Source: Paenibacillus sp. CC-CFT747 (GTDB taxonomy: Bacteria; Bacillota; Bacilli; Paenibacillales; NBRC-103111). Taken from it: 64,000 nt of DNA. The notes beneath the pieces were generated by a model. The model ran no database searches and was not told the DNA's origin. It saw only the letters and a program-made list of their open reading frames with translations. The first letter of the stretch is position 1. The number at the start of each line of letters is the position of its first letter. Made by a program: the position numbers and the translations under genes. Positions 48,560 through 59,420 of this stretch are shown here, piece by piece. The DNA lies in the NCBI GenBank assembly GCA_030323305.1, contig CP106741.1, positions 4,339,501 through 4,403,500 on the forward strand, in the 5' to 3' direction.

Positions 48560-50242
48560 ATGTACCGATTGTTGATTATCGATGACGAACCGATTATCGT
48601 GAACGGGCTTCACCAATATTTCACCAAGCGCAACCTTCCCGATGTGGAGATCGTGGTCGCTTATTCGGCGCTGGAAGCCTTATCCTGGCTGAATTCCATC
48701 AAAATCGACGTGGTGCTGAGCGACATCTGCATGCCCGAGATGGACGGAATGGAGCTGCTCGGCCGGATCGAGCGGCAGTGGCCGCGCTGCAAAGTCATTC
48801 TGCTGACCGGACATGACGAATTCGAATACGCGATCAAGGCGGTTCGCAGCACTTGCGTCCTCGATTACATTCTGAAGACGGAAGGGATGGACCGGATCGG
48901 CCCGGCGGTAGATAAAGCCTTCCAAATGGTGAAGGACGAGCTGTCAGTGTACCATCAGCGCGAATGGCTGCAGGAGGAGCTGCCGAAGGCAATCAATCAG
49001 CTGCAGAGGCAGCTGCTGCTGGATGTGCTGAGACGAACGGAGCCCGCGGGCTTCAGGAGACTGCAGAACGAATTCGATGCCTTAAAGCTTCAGCTGAAAG
49101 CAAGCGAGCCGGTCCTGGCGGTTTCCTTCTTCGTAGAGGAGTGGGGCAAATACAAATCGCTCTACGAGAGGGATTTGATGCTTTTCGCGATCGGTAACAT
49201 TGTGGAGGAGCTGCTAAGTTCGCGGACCGTCGTCAAGTGCGTCCAATACGATGGCAACTCGCTGGTCGGTTTGGTTCAGGCCGTCGAACAACCGTTCATA
49301 GAAGCGGATAGGCATCAGGAGCTGACGGCAAGCTTCATCCATGGGACGCTCGAAACCGTTCAGCAGGTATGCCGGGATTTGTTCCAAATACCGCTGTCCA
49401 CCGCGGCGTGCGGCCGGTTTCTCCCGATGGAGGAGCTGGCTCGTGAAGTGCAAAGGCTCCGGCTTGCCATCATCAATGGCCGTTCGAGAGGGGCCGAGCG
49501 GCTGACCATCTTGAACGGGCAGGATGCGGACCAGAAGAAGGAAGCCGAGCAGAACGGCCGACTGACCGCTCAGTTTTTGCTCGAGCAGCTGCAGCAAAGC
49601 GTGCTGGAGGGAAACGGTGGAGAATGGTCGGAGCTGTATGCCAAGCTCATCCGGCTCTTGCCCGAGCACGGACCGAGCGACCCGTTCGACATGCTGCTGG
49701 TGCGGCAGGCGCTTACCAAATGCAGTCTTGTCTGCCTGGAGGAGCTCGGCCTGAAAGACCGGGCGGTCTCGGAAGCGAATTTGTTGACGATGCTGGAATT
49801 TGGGGGCGAAACCCCATGGAGCGAGATCGTCGCTTTCTTTCAGAATCTGCTGGAGTGGATTCAGGAGAAGCGGGTCGACCGTCTTCGTCTGGAGGAATCC
49901 AACCTGATCGGCCGCATTCATTATTTTGTCCAAAATCATCTCCGTTCCGATCTGTCTCTCTCCCGAATAGCGAGAGAAGTATCGCTGAATCCTTCTTATT
50001 TGTCGCGCTGGTATAAGCAAACGACAGGCAAGGGGCTCTCGGATTATATCCAGGAGGTCCGGATCGCACGGGGCAAAGAGCTGCTTCATACGACAAGCCA
50101 CAAAATGCATGAAATCTCGGAGATGCTCGGCTTCACCGATCCTCATTATTTCTTCCGCTTCTTCAAGAAGACGGTCGGGTGCACGCCGCAGGAGTTCCGG
50201 AACCGGATCTCCCCTGATCGTCCGCCGGGAATTAACAAGTAA
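48560..50242 (+). CDS. YesN-type response regulator with AraC DNA-binding domain
   Basis: A 560-residue regulator. The receiver domain has LLIIDDEPIIVNGLHQYF and the phospho-acceptor Asp in VLSDICMPEMDG. A long central region of about 300 residues follows. The AraC/XylS tail is two helix-turn-helix motifs, RIAREVSLNPSYLSRWYKQ and ISEMLGFTDPHYFFRFFKK. It sits 6 bp after the kinase, so the two form one two-component system. AraC-type proteins bind direct repeats like those described at 42669, 44882 and 50239; the last of these overlaps this gene's stop codon. Confidence 0.9.
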   Translation: MYRLLIIDDEPIIVNGLHQYFTKRNLPDVEIVVAYSALEALSWLNSIKIDVVLSDICMPEMDGMELLGRIERQWPRCKVILLTGHDEFEYAIKAVRSTCVLDYILKTEGMDRIGPAVDKAFQMVKDELSVYHQREWLQEELPKAINQLQRQLLLDVLRRTEPAGFRRLQNEFDALKLQLKASEPVLAVSFFVEEWGKYKSLYERDLMLFAIGNIVEELLSSRTVVKCVQYDGNSLVGLVQAVEQPFIEADRHQELTASFIHGTLETVQQVCRDLFQIPLSTAACGRFLPMEELAREVQRLRLAIINGRSRGAERLTILNGQDADQKKEAEQNGRLTAQFLLEQLQQSVLEGNGGEWSELYAKLIRLLPEHGPSDPFDMLLVRQALTKCSLVCLEELGLKDRAVSEANLLTMLEFGGETPWSEIVAFFQNLLEWIQEKRVDRLRLEESNLIGRIHYFVQNHLRSDLSLSRIAREVSLNPSYLSRWYKQTTGKGLSDYIQEVRIARGKELLHTTSHKMHEISEMLGFTDPHYFFRFFKKTVGCTPQEFRNRISPDRPPGINK

Positions 50243-50302
50243 AGGAAAGATACCGAAAGTAAAAAGCGTCCACTACCCCGGGAAAACGCTGGAAACTACA
50301 AT
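50239..50302 (+). promoter_or_regulatory. Copy C of the conserved operator with -10 (solute-binding lipoprotein operon)
   Basis: GTAAAGGAAAG at 50239, GTAAAAA at 50259 (20 bp apart), CACT at 50271, -10 TACAAT at 50297. The first half-site overlaps the regulator gene's stop codon. No -35 is visible. It would drive the lipoprotein gene starting at 50348. Confidence 0.8.
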
Positions 50303-50347
50303 AAGAAATGCAGGGAAACAGGTTACAGAACTTAAGGGGGTTAAACA

Positions 50348-52003
50348 ATGAAACGGTATAGGAAACAATCCCTTGCTGTGGTCAGCGTACTGGCGCTGGC
50401 GTTCACGGCGGCATGCGGGACGAAGGATGCGGGAAGCGGTACGGAGGCAAGCGGCTCTCCCGCTCAGTCGGCCGCTCCGAAAGGAAACGAGGGCCCGCTC
50501 TCGAAATACGATCCGCCGATTAACGTCCGTTCGGCCATCAATGACGTGGGCAAAGATTTTCTTGCACCGGGCGACACGCTCGAAAACAACGTATGGCTTA
50601 AGGGCTATGAGAACGAGCTGGGCATTAAAGTGAAGTACGATTGGGTCGTGGAAAGAGCGAACGCAGCCAACAAGATGAACGCTACGCTAGCGAGCGGCGA
50701 CATTCCCGATATTTTCTCCGTTAACCAGACACAGTACAAGCAGCTTCTCGACGCCGGCAAAATCGCCGACCTGACGGATGCCTTCAACAAATACGGCTCC
50801 GAGCAGCTGAAGCAGTTCTACACGGAGGGCGGAGACGGCTTAAAGCCGGTGAAACAGGATGGCAAGCTGTTCGGCTTGACGGATTACAGCGGCACGATCG
50901 ATGCGGCTCCCATGGTCTACATCCGCTCTGATTGGATGAAAAAGCTCAATCTGGAGCTTCCCAAAACGATGGATGATTTGCTGAACATCGCGAAAGCGTT
51001 CTCAGAGAAGGATCCGGACGGCAACGGCAAGAAGGACACGTTCGGCATTCAGCTGAACAAGGATTTGGACGCGGGTTGGACGATCAAGCTGGATGGATTT
51101 GCCAACGGATATCATGCCTTCCCGCAGATGTGGGTGAAGGACAGCTCCGGCAAGCTAGTGTATGGCAGCATCCAGCCGGAAATGAAGCCGGCGCTGGCTA
51201 AGCTCCAGGAGCTGTACAAAGCGGGAGTCATCGAACAGGAATTCGGAACGAAGGATGTAACGAAGGCTTCCGAAACGATCATGGCGGGCAAATCCGGGAT
51301 CTTCTTCGGCCCGCTCGCTTCTCCCTTCGCGATCAGCGCGATGATGAAGGATCCGAATATCGACTGGACGGCCTATCCGATTCCTTCCGCCGACGGCAAG
51401 CCTGCCGTAGTGGGCAGCCGGATCCTAAACGCCACGGTGTTCGTCGTGCGCAAGGGTTTCGAGCATCCGGAAGCGCTCGTGAAGATGCTGAACTTCTCCG
51501 TAGAGAAGCTGTACGGGAAATCGGCCGAGAAGGAAGCGGCGACTTATCTCGGAACCGGCGGTCAAGGCTTCCAGGTCGCTCCGGTCAAGCTTCTTCAGCC
51601 GAATAAGAACATCACGATCTACAAAAATGTGTCGGCCGCTCTTAAGGCGAACGATCCGAGCAAGCTCAACCGCGAAGAGAAGGGCAACTACGACTTCATC
51701 ATGAAGTATCGCGGCGGCGACCGTGCCCAATGGGTGTACGAGCGCATTTTTGGTCCAGTTAGCTCGATCTCCGTTATTGAGCAATACATGAACAACAAAC
51801 TGATGAAGGTAAACGAGTTCAGCGCCCCTCCGACGGCGACGATGGCTACCAAGAAGGCGACGCTCGACAAGCTGGAGCTGGAGACGTTCACGAAGATCAT
51901 ATACGGCGAATCGCCGGTAGACGAATTCGACAAATTCGTCGAGAACTGGAAGAAGCTCGGCGGCGACCAAATCACGAACGAAGTGAACCAAGCTTCCAAA
52001 TAA
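50348..52003 (+). CDS. ABC importer solute-binding lipoprotein (LplA type)
   Basis: A 551-residue extracellular binding protein. The signal peptide MKRYRKQSLAVVSVLALAFT ends at a lipobox-like TAAC, so the Cys would be lipid-anchored. Family blocks are GDIPDIFSVNQTQYKQLLDAGKI, quoted in part, and PDGNGKKDTFGIQLN. LplA-type proteins bind oligosaccharides for LplB/C permeases. It is preceded by operator copy C and GGGGG ribosome site, and followed by a hairpin before GH95. The largest share of transcript may end there. Confidence 0.93.
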   Translation: MKRYRKQSLAVVSVLALAFTAACGTKDAGSGTEASGSPAQSAAPKGNEGPLSKYDPPINVRSAINDVGKDFLAPGDTLENNVWLKGYENELGIKVKYDWVVERANAANKMNATLASGDIPDIFSVNQTQYKQLLDAGKIADLTDAFNKYGSEQLKQFYTEGGDGLKPVKQDGKLFGLTDYSGTIDAAPMVYIRSDWMKKLNLELPKTMDDLLNIAKAFSEKDPDGNGKKDTFGIQLNKDLDAGWTIKLDGFANGYHAFPQMWVKDSSGKLVYGSIQPEMKPALAKLQELYKAGVIEQEFGTKDVTKASETIMAGKSGIFFGPLASPFAISAMMKDPNIDWTAYPIPSADGKPAVVGSRILNATVFVVRKGFEHPEALVKMLNFSVEKLYGKSAEKEAATYLGTGGQGFQVAPVKLLQPNKNITIYKNVSAALKANDPSKLNREEKGNYDFIMKYRGGDRAQWVYERIFGPVSSISVIEQYMNNKLMKVNEFSAPPTATMATKKATLDKLELETFTKIIYGESPVDEFDKFVENWKKLGGDQITNEVNQASK

Positions 52004-52042
52004 CACACAAGAAGCGGCATTACCGCTAGCCTTGAAAGGAAT

Positions 52043-52081
52043 AAATCTGCGGGACGGCGATCGTTCCGCAGATTTGCTTTT
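52043..52081 (+). terminator. Hairpin between the lipoprotein gene and GH95
   Basis: AAATCTGCGG and CCGCAGATTT pair; a short T-run follows. Since no promoter is visible between the genes, GH95 and later genes probably rely on read-through of this hairpin. Confidence 0.8.
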
Positions 52082-52110
52082 CCGCCTGGGGATAAGGAGG
52101 AGATAAGCCG

Positions 52111-54511
52111 ATGAGGCTGCATTATGAGAAAATGGCGGAGTCATGGAACGAAGCGCTGCCGATTGGAAACGGGCGGCTCGGGGCCATGATCTTCGGCGGG
52201 ACGGAAACCGAGCGCCTGCAGCTGAACGAGGATACGTTATGGTCAGGGACCGCGCAGGAGTGGGCTTGTCCCGATGCCGAGCAGACCGTGGCCGAGGTGC
52301 GCCGGCTTGTGGCGGAAGGGCGCTATGAAGAAGCGGATCTCGCTTGCAAGAAGATCATGGGACCGTGGAATGAGTCGTACCTGCCGCTCGGTGATTTGCA
52401 CCTGTCGTTCGAGCACGGGCGGCTCGTTCAGGCTTACGAGCGTTCGCTCGATCTTCAGGACGGGATCGCCCGCGTGGAGTATAAGGTCGGAGACGTGCGT
52501 TACACGAGAGAGCTGTTCGCTTCTTACCCCGATGGGGTTATCGTCGTTCGTCTGAGCTGTGACCGGCCCGGTATGCTGTACGTTCATGCCCGGCTGGGGA
52601 GCCCGCTGCGCCATCGTACGAGTGTGGGAGAAGGAATGTTCATCATGAAGGGGCGGCGCCGGAGGTTTCCGCTCCGAATCATGTGCGGACCGCTCATCCG
52701 CTTCAATACGGAGAACTAGATACGACGGAGGCGATCCGGTTCGAAAGCCGAATGGCGGCAGCGAGCGAGGACGGCATCGTGGAGGTCGATCATGACGGTG
52801 TGCATGTCTATGGAGCTTCGAGCGCAACGCTTGTCCTAAGCGCGGCGACCAGCTTTAACGGTCCGACCCGCTCGCCCCGCACCGAGGGGAAGGACCCGGC
52901 GGAGTGTGCGGCGGCCGTGAGGGAGCGCTCGCCCGGACGTATGAGGAGCTTCGCGACCGGCATGTATCGGATTACAAAGCGTTGTTCGATCAAGTCGAGC
53001 TCCGGCTCGATAACGGGAAAGGCCGTTACGACGAACTCCCCACGACTCGAAGAATTAAAGAGTACGGCGCTGCCGATCCGGGGTTAACCGAGCTGTTGTT
53101 CCAGTATGGACGCTATCTCCTGATCGCCAGCTCCCGGCCGGGCTCCCAGCCGGCGAATCTGCAAGGGATTTGGAATCAGGAGACACGGCCGCCGTGGAGC
53201 AGCAACTGGACGATGAACATTAACACGCAGATGAACTATTGGCTTGCGGAGACGGGTGGGCTGGCAGCATGTGCCGAGCCGCTTTTCGACTTTATCGGCC
53301 ATCTGGCCGTGAACGGCCGGAAGACGGCGCAGCTGTATGGCGCCCGCGGCTGGGCGGTGCATCACTGCACGGACCTGTGGTGCCTTACTTCGCCAAGCGG
53401 CGGCTATGGGGTCGGCGACGCGGTATGGGCAACCTGGCCGATGGGCTGCGCTTGGCTAACCCAGCACCTATGGGAGCATTATGCGTTCACGAAAGACGAG
53501 GCTTTCCTGCGGGAACGCGCCTACCCGCTTATGAAGGAAGCCGCCCTATTCTGCCTGGATTGGCTGTACGAGGACGAGGACGGCTATTTGGTCACGTCTC
53601 CGTCCACTTCGCCGGAGAACAAGTTTAGGACGCCGTTCGGCGGGACGGCCGCCGTGACAAAGGCTTCGACGATGGATATGGCCCTTATCTGGGATCTGTT
53701 CACGAACTGCATGGAGGCGTCTCAAGTGCTCGGAACGGATGAGGCGTTCCGAGAGGAGCTTCAGGACGCGAGAAGCCGTCTCTATCCGGTGCAGGTGGGC
53801 CGGCACGGGCAGCTTCAGGAATGGGACGCCGACTTTGCCGAGGAAGACGTTCACCATCGGCATATGGCCCATTTGTTCGGGGTCCATCCGGGCCGCCAGA
53901 TTACCCCGCGGGCGACTCCGGAGCTGTTCGCCGCAGCGGCCCGGGCGCTCGATCGCCGCGGCGACGAAGGCACGGGCTGGAGCTTGGCGTGGAAGGCGGC
54001 CCTCTGGGCACGCTTCGGGGATGGCGATCGGGCTTACCGGTTCGTTGACCGCCTGCTGACACTTGTGACAAGCGATACGGAAAAATTTCACGAGGGCGGG
54101 GTTTATGCGAATATGCTCGATGCTCATCCGCCTTTTCAAATCGACGGAAATTTTGGAATCACGGCGGCCGTGGTGGAAATGCTCCTGCAATCGCATCAAG
54201 GCTTTATCGAGCTGCTGCCCGCCCTGCCGGCCGCGTGGCCGAACGGCTCCGCAAAGGGGCTTAGAGCCCGCGGAGGGTTTGCCGTTGATCTGGAATGGAG
54301 GAACGGCGGGCTATGGCAGGCGGAACTGACAAGCCTGGCGGGAAGGCGAATTGGGATTTATTCGGAGATGCCTCTTCAGGTAGAATGTAAAGAGGGATAT
54401 CCGATTACGGTGGAATCGGCAAAGGACGGCAGCGGGATGCTGTACCGGTTTGAGACCGTGAGGGAAGCGCGTTATTCCATTACAAGGTTGGCAGGAGGAT
54501 TACGTCCATGA
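52111..54511 (+). CDS. GH95 alpha-L-fucosidase/alpha-L-galactosidase family, two frame breaks
   Basis: A glycoside hydrolase of about 800 residues with GH95 order: the N-terminal sandwich domain begins MRLHYEKMAESWNEALPIGN and carries QLNEDTLWSGTAQEW; the alpha/alpha barrel has NINTQMNYWLAETGGL and the C-terminus FQIDGNFGITAAVVEML. GH95 enzymes cleave alpha-L-fucose or alpha-L-galactose ends. One base is missing in the G-run 52650-52653 and one near 52924. No signal peptide is visible, so it acts inside the cell on imported oligosaccharides. It overlaps the next gene by the ATGA at 54508. Confidence 0.85.
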
Positions 54512-57500
54512 CGACAATCAAGCAGATGGCGGAACGATTCGCTTCGCCGGATCCGCATTACGGACCGGTGCCGTTCTGGTGGTGGAGCGGTGAGGAAGTA
54601 ACCGAGGAGAGGGTTCGCTGGCAGCTCCGCAAGTTTAGGGAGGAGGCCTTCGCAACATCGGCATCATTCATTTGGCCCCGACCGGTCCCCAGTACGGATC
54701 ATGCGGGGACAGCCCCGTGCATGGGAGCTCGGAATGGTGGGTGTTGTTCGAGGTCGCTCTGCGGGAGGCCGAGCGTCTCGGCATGCGCCTGTGGTTCTAC
54801 GATCAGATCGGCTTCTCCGGAGCGAACGAGCTGGCTCGTCTGGTGTCGGTTCACCCGGATTACGCCGGCTATCAACTGCGCCGCTTCGCCCCCGGCGAAG
54901 AGTTTCCGGCGGACGCCGAGCTCTTGGCCGAAACGCCCGAATACCGATACGGGGCGGTCCGGCAGGGCTTCAACTGGCTCGACCCGGAAGCGGCCGCTGT
55001 GCTTATGGATCGGGTGCACGGGGAGCTGGAGCGCCGCTTCCCGAACGATCTCGGCAAGACGCTGGCCGGCAGCTTTCAGGACGAGCTTCCGCCGATGCCG
55101 CTCTGGTCGCCGGACGTGCCGGCTCTCTATGCCGAGCGCTATGGCGAAGATCTGCTGGGTAAGCTTGCCGCCTTGTTCGACGATATCGAGGGGGCGGAGG
55201 AGGTCCGCCGCCGGGTATACGCGATCGCGGCGGAGCTCGCGCAGCAGTCATGGTTCATTCCGCTCGGCAGCTGGCATAAGAAGCACGGCATGCTGATCGG
55301 CTGCGACCAGGCGGGCCCGGCCCGCCGTGTGGACGTTCATGGATCGCAGCGGCTTTATCTCGATTATTTCCGTACGCATCGCTGGTATAACGCGCCGGGC
55401 TCGGACATGGACGGCGAGATCAAGCCCCATTCCTCCATGGTTCACTTGAACGAGGGCTCCCGCGTCTGGCTGGAGGCCTTCCATTCGAGCGGCTGGGGCG
55501 GCACGATTGAGGAAACGATGCACTGGCTCGTTCCGTGGCTTCAGGCGGGAGCGACGCTGTTCAGCCCCCATGCGGTCTATTATTCCACCCGGGGAGGCTG
55601 GTGGGAGTGGGCTCCGCCGGATACGGGGTGGCGGCAGCCTTATTTCGAGCATTACGGGATTTTCGCCGATACGGTCAGCCGGGTTTGCCGCCTGCTCAGC
55701 AGCGGGACTCATGTTGCGGACATCGCCGTTCATTATCCGTCCTATGCGGCGGTCGGCTACCTGTCGCTTGACGACATCAAGCCGATGGAGCACCCGATGG
55801 CGGCGTCGAACCGTGATCCGAACGAGAAAATCACGCACCTCCACGAGGGGTTCCGGGACGTATCGGGCACCGTGAACCGGAGAGACACGGCGGCTTATCC
55901 GGGAGCGCTTCGAAGCGCTCACCGCGATTTCGACATCCTCGATGATTCGGCCATCGAGAGAGCCGAGATTACGGCGGAGGGCGGCCTTGCCCTTGCCGGC
56001 GAGCAGTTCCGCGTCTTGGTTCTGTCCGGTACGACGATCATGACGGATCAGGCGCTTGCACACGTTAACCAGATGCTTGAGCAGGGCGGTCTAGTCATCG
56101 GCGTGAACGTGCCGGAGACCGAGCAGGCGGCGCTTCCGGGAGCCGTATATGTCGCGACGGCGGAAGAAGCGGCAACGCTTATCGAACGGCGGCTGCCGAA
56201 GCGGGTGGAGGGCCCCGGCTTGTCGCTGCATCGCACCGTCGACGGCGCCGACGTGTACCTGCTTATGCCTGCTGACGGCTCGCTCCTCCGGATGCATGAG
56301 CCGGCGGACGGACAGACGGAAGCCCTCCAGCCGGCGGCCTACCGCCTGCGCACGGCAGGAACGCCCCAGCGATGGGATCCGGTCACCGGCCGGATCGAGG
56401 AAATGGCTTACCGTCGAAATGGCGAATACATCGAGCTGGACGTCTCCTTCGCAGACTGGCCGGCGGCTTTGATCGTCTGCGCCGGGGAGCTTCCTGCCGC
56501 AAAGAACGCGCCGCTGCCTACGCAGGCCGAGGGCGGACGCTATCCGGCCGAACCGGGGTTTGGCCGGAGGAGGCGGAAGAGATTCGCCGCCTGACCGATT
56601 GGCGCGTTCGTGTCGAAGCGACGCTCGACAACCGCTACGGGGACTTCGACCTTCATCAGGAGGAACGAGGCCTCATGCCGCCGGAGAGAAGGATTATGCA
56701 GGTGCGGACGGAGGAAAGCCCCGGCGACGGTCTGGCCGCCGACTGGCACCTGCCTTCCACACCGGACGGCGATTGGGAGGAACGGCTGTGGAGCGAGTCC
56801 GCCTACTGGCTGGTCTATAAGGGGATTCGTTCGATGCGGATCTCGCTCAGCCGCTCGTGTACAGCACTGTTTTCGGCGATCTGGCGTTCCGCACCTGGGC
56901 CGGCCGGATGGGCCGCGTTCCGAGACGGTTCCTGCATCTCGGAAGCGCCCGGAAGGGCGAGCACGTTTGGGCGCAAACGGCAGCGGTGGCCCCCAAGGCC
57001 GGGCGCTACTCGCTCCGGACCGAGAGCAACGCCGACCTCATCGGCTGGGTGAACGGACAGGCCATCGAATGGTTCGGCGGCCCGGAGGAGAAAACCGCCT
57101 GGGTCGAGCTCCTCGAGGGCCCGAATACCGTGCTGCTGCGGGCGGAAGCGAGAGCGAACGGGATGATGCGCGCCGGCGTGGAGCTGAATGCCGCAGCGGG
57201 CGAGCCGCTGCCGAAATGGATTTACGCCCAGCAGCCGAACCCGGACTCGACCTTCCGCAAGGTACTGGAAACCCCGCCTGGAAGACGGGCCGACAAGGTT
57301 CGCCTCGTCTTCGCGGCGCGAGGACGCGTAGTGCTGCAGGTCAACGGAGAGGCCGTGACGGAGCATGGGGATTTCAATCCCTATATCCGCCAGGGGCAGG
57401 AAGAGGTGGACCTGACGCCATATTGGCGCGAGGGGAGCAACGAAGTGAAATTTCTGCTCCCCGAGGGAGCGGGCGAAGTGTTCGCGGACGGCCGGATCGA

Positions 57501-58357
57501 ATGGCTGGATGGGGAGTGGTGCCATTCAGCACCGGTCTCGACTGGGTAGACGAGGAGGGACGGGAGCCGCTGATCCTGCATGACGCCGTGCTTCAATTCG
57601 CCGAGACGGAGTCGCTCTGGATCAACCCGCGGCCTCATCCATTGCCGGGCGTCGGTTGGCTCATGCCGGAGTCGGTGCCGTCATCCCCTCCCGTTCCGTT
57701 TGCGGCCGATTTGAATGCTGTGGGCAAGCCCGTTTGGCTGCGCTTTCCGCTGCCGGTCGGTGCGCACCGGATGAAGCTGGAGACGACGGGCGAAGCCCGC
57801 GTCTGGATTAACGGGGAGGAAAGGCCGTGCGCGGCCGGTACCGTGTCGTTCCCTCCGCAGCCGGCGGGAACGCTTGCGGCGGTCCGCATCGTGCCGGACG
57901 GCGCGCAGACGGAGGCCGCCGTCCTGACAGCTCCGGTTCGCTTCGATGTTGTGCCCTTCAGCGGCGAGCTCGGCGACTGGAGAACGGCGTTGCATTTGCT
58001 TCATCACAGCGGCGTCGTGGAGTATGAAACGGACCCGGACCTTGCTGCGCCAGCCGAAGCCGCGCTCGACCTTGGGCACGTCCGCGGAACGGCCGAGGTC
58101 TGGCTGGACGGCAGGCCGCTCGGCGTGCGCGTCTGGCGGCCCTACCGGTTCTCCTCGGCACGCTTGAACCGGGCCCTCACCGGCTGCGCGTCCGGGTGAC
58201 CAACACGCTCGGCACCCATTACGAATACGGCCGGCCGACCAGTCTGGTCGGCGCAAACCCTGACATCACCTACTGGGACCGCACGAACCGTCCCGAATGG
58301 CGGGCCGCGTTCCCTTCAGGGGGACTGTACGGTCCGGTCCGACTGGCCTTGACCTAA
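54508..58357 (+). CDS. GH106-like alpha-L-rhamnosidase, five frame breaks
   Basis: A very large protein of about 1284 residues once five one-base losses (near 54643, 56556, 56822, 57512, 58153) are repaired. It begins GPVPFWWWSGEEVTEERVRW, then IIHLAPTGPQYG, LWFYDQIGFSGANELA and a tail of the GGLYGPVRLALT type, the layout of GH106 alpha-L-rhamnosidases. Most of the length after residue 650 is beta-sandwich-like. No signal peptide is seen. The family call is by pattern, not search. ATG 54508 overlaps the GH95 stop, implying coupling. Confidence 0.68.
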
Positions 58358-58391
58358 AGAGAATCCGCTCGTACGAAAAGGAGGAGCAACG

Positions 58392-59399
58392 ATGGATATG
58401 GAGATTACCAGCTGTTTAACCCCTTATAAATATCCGGAGCCGGTGCTTGTCGGCTCCGGTGTGAAAGGCGCGTTCGACTATCACGCGGTCGATTGCCCGT
58501 TCGTTTTTCGCCATAACGACCGGTTCTATATGATGTACGTCGGCTTCGACGGGTCCGGCTACCAGACGGCGCTCGCCGTAAGCGATGACCTGCTGCATTG
58601 GGAGCATCTGTCCACGATTCTGCGCCGGGACGAAGGGGCGGAGTGGGATTCGCGGAACATCGCGGGCACCTGGATCTTGCGGGACAACGAGATGTCCGGC
58701 CCGGGCACTCTGAAGAAATGGGACGGCAAATACTGGCTCGCCTATCACTCGTACCCGGGAGAAGGGTATGAGGAGGGTTCCGCCAAAATCGGCTTGGCAT
58801 GGACCGAGGACGAAAGCCTGCTTACCTGGAACCGGCTCCCCGACCCTATTCTTGTGCCGGAGGACGGAGAAGAGTGGGAGAAGGGCGGTCTGTACAAGGA
58901 ATGCCTGATCGAGCACGAGGGAACGTTTTACCTGTTCTATAACGCCAAAAACCAGGACCACGGACGTTGGCTCGAGCAGACGGGGCTGGCCACCTCGATG
59001 GATCTCGTACACTGGCACCGGTACGAGCACAATCCGGTGCTTCGCATCACACCGGATGCCTGGGACAGCGGCTTCGTCAGCGACCCCTGCGTCCTGCGCG
59101 ACGGCGGCCGCTGGGCGATGTTCTTCTTCGGCTACAACTACAAGCACGCCCAAGAAGGCCTTGCTCTGTCGACCGACCTGTTCCATTGGTCGAAGCTTCC
59201 GGAGCCGATCCTTACGGTGGGACAGGAAGGCGAGCTGGATGCGATTTTCGCCCATAAACCCTCAGTTATTTCGCATAACGGCATTCTGTATCATTTCTAT
59301 ACGGCCAGCCGCCGTCCCCAGGACGGGGACCGGACCTGCAACATTTGGCCGGAGTTTCGGTCAATTGCCGTAGCGGCTTCGAAGAAGCTGAAAGATTAA
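58392..59399 (+). CDS. Five-bladed beta-propeller glycosidase (GH43/GH32-like)
   Basis: A 335-residue protein whose blade pattern repeats: HAVDCPFVFRHNDRFYMMYV, then IGLAWTEDESLLTWNRLPD, LATSMDLVHWHRYEHNP, and LALSTDLFHWSKLPEPIL. The Asp of VDCP and Glu-rich KECLIEHEGTFYLFYNA resemble the catalytic Asp/Glu of clan GH-F/GH-J. I cannot tell which family among GH43, GH32, GH130-type applies. No signal peptide. GGAGG precedes the ATG 58392 or 58398. Confidence 0.72.
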   Translation: MDMEITSCLTPYKYPEPVLVGSGVKGAFDYHAVDCPFVFRHNDRFYMMYVGFDGSGYQTALAVSDDLLHWEHLSTILRRDEGAEWDSRNIAGTWILRDNEMSGPGTLKKWDGKYWLAYHSYPGEGYEEGSAKIGLAWTEDESLLTWNRLPDPILVPEDGEEWEKGGLYKECLIEHEGTFYLFYNAKNQDHGRWLEQTGLATSMDLVHWHRYEHNPVLRITPDAWDSGFVSDPCVLRDGGRWAMFFFGYNYKHAQEGLALSTDLFHWSKLPEPILTVGQEGELDAIFAHKPSVISHNGILYHFYTASRRPQDGDRTCNIWPEFRSIAVAASKKLKD

Positions 59400-59420
59400 A
59401 AAAATCGGAGGACACAAGGG

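Noticed and set aside
52003..52110. Fourth copy of the GTAAA operator ahead of GH95
   Set aside because: The region was read for GTAAA half-sites 20 bp apart and none is present.
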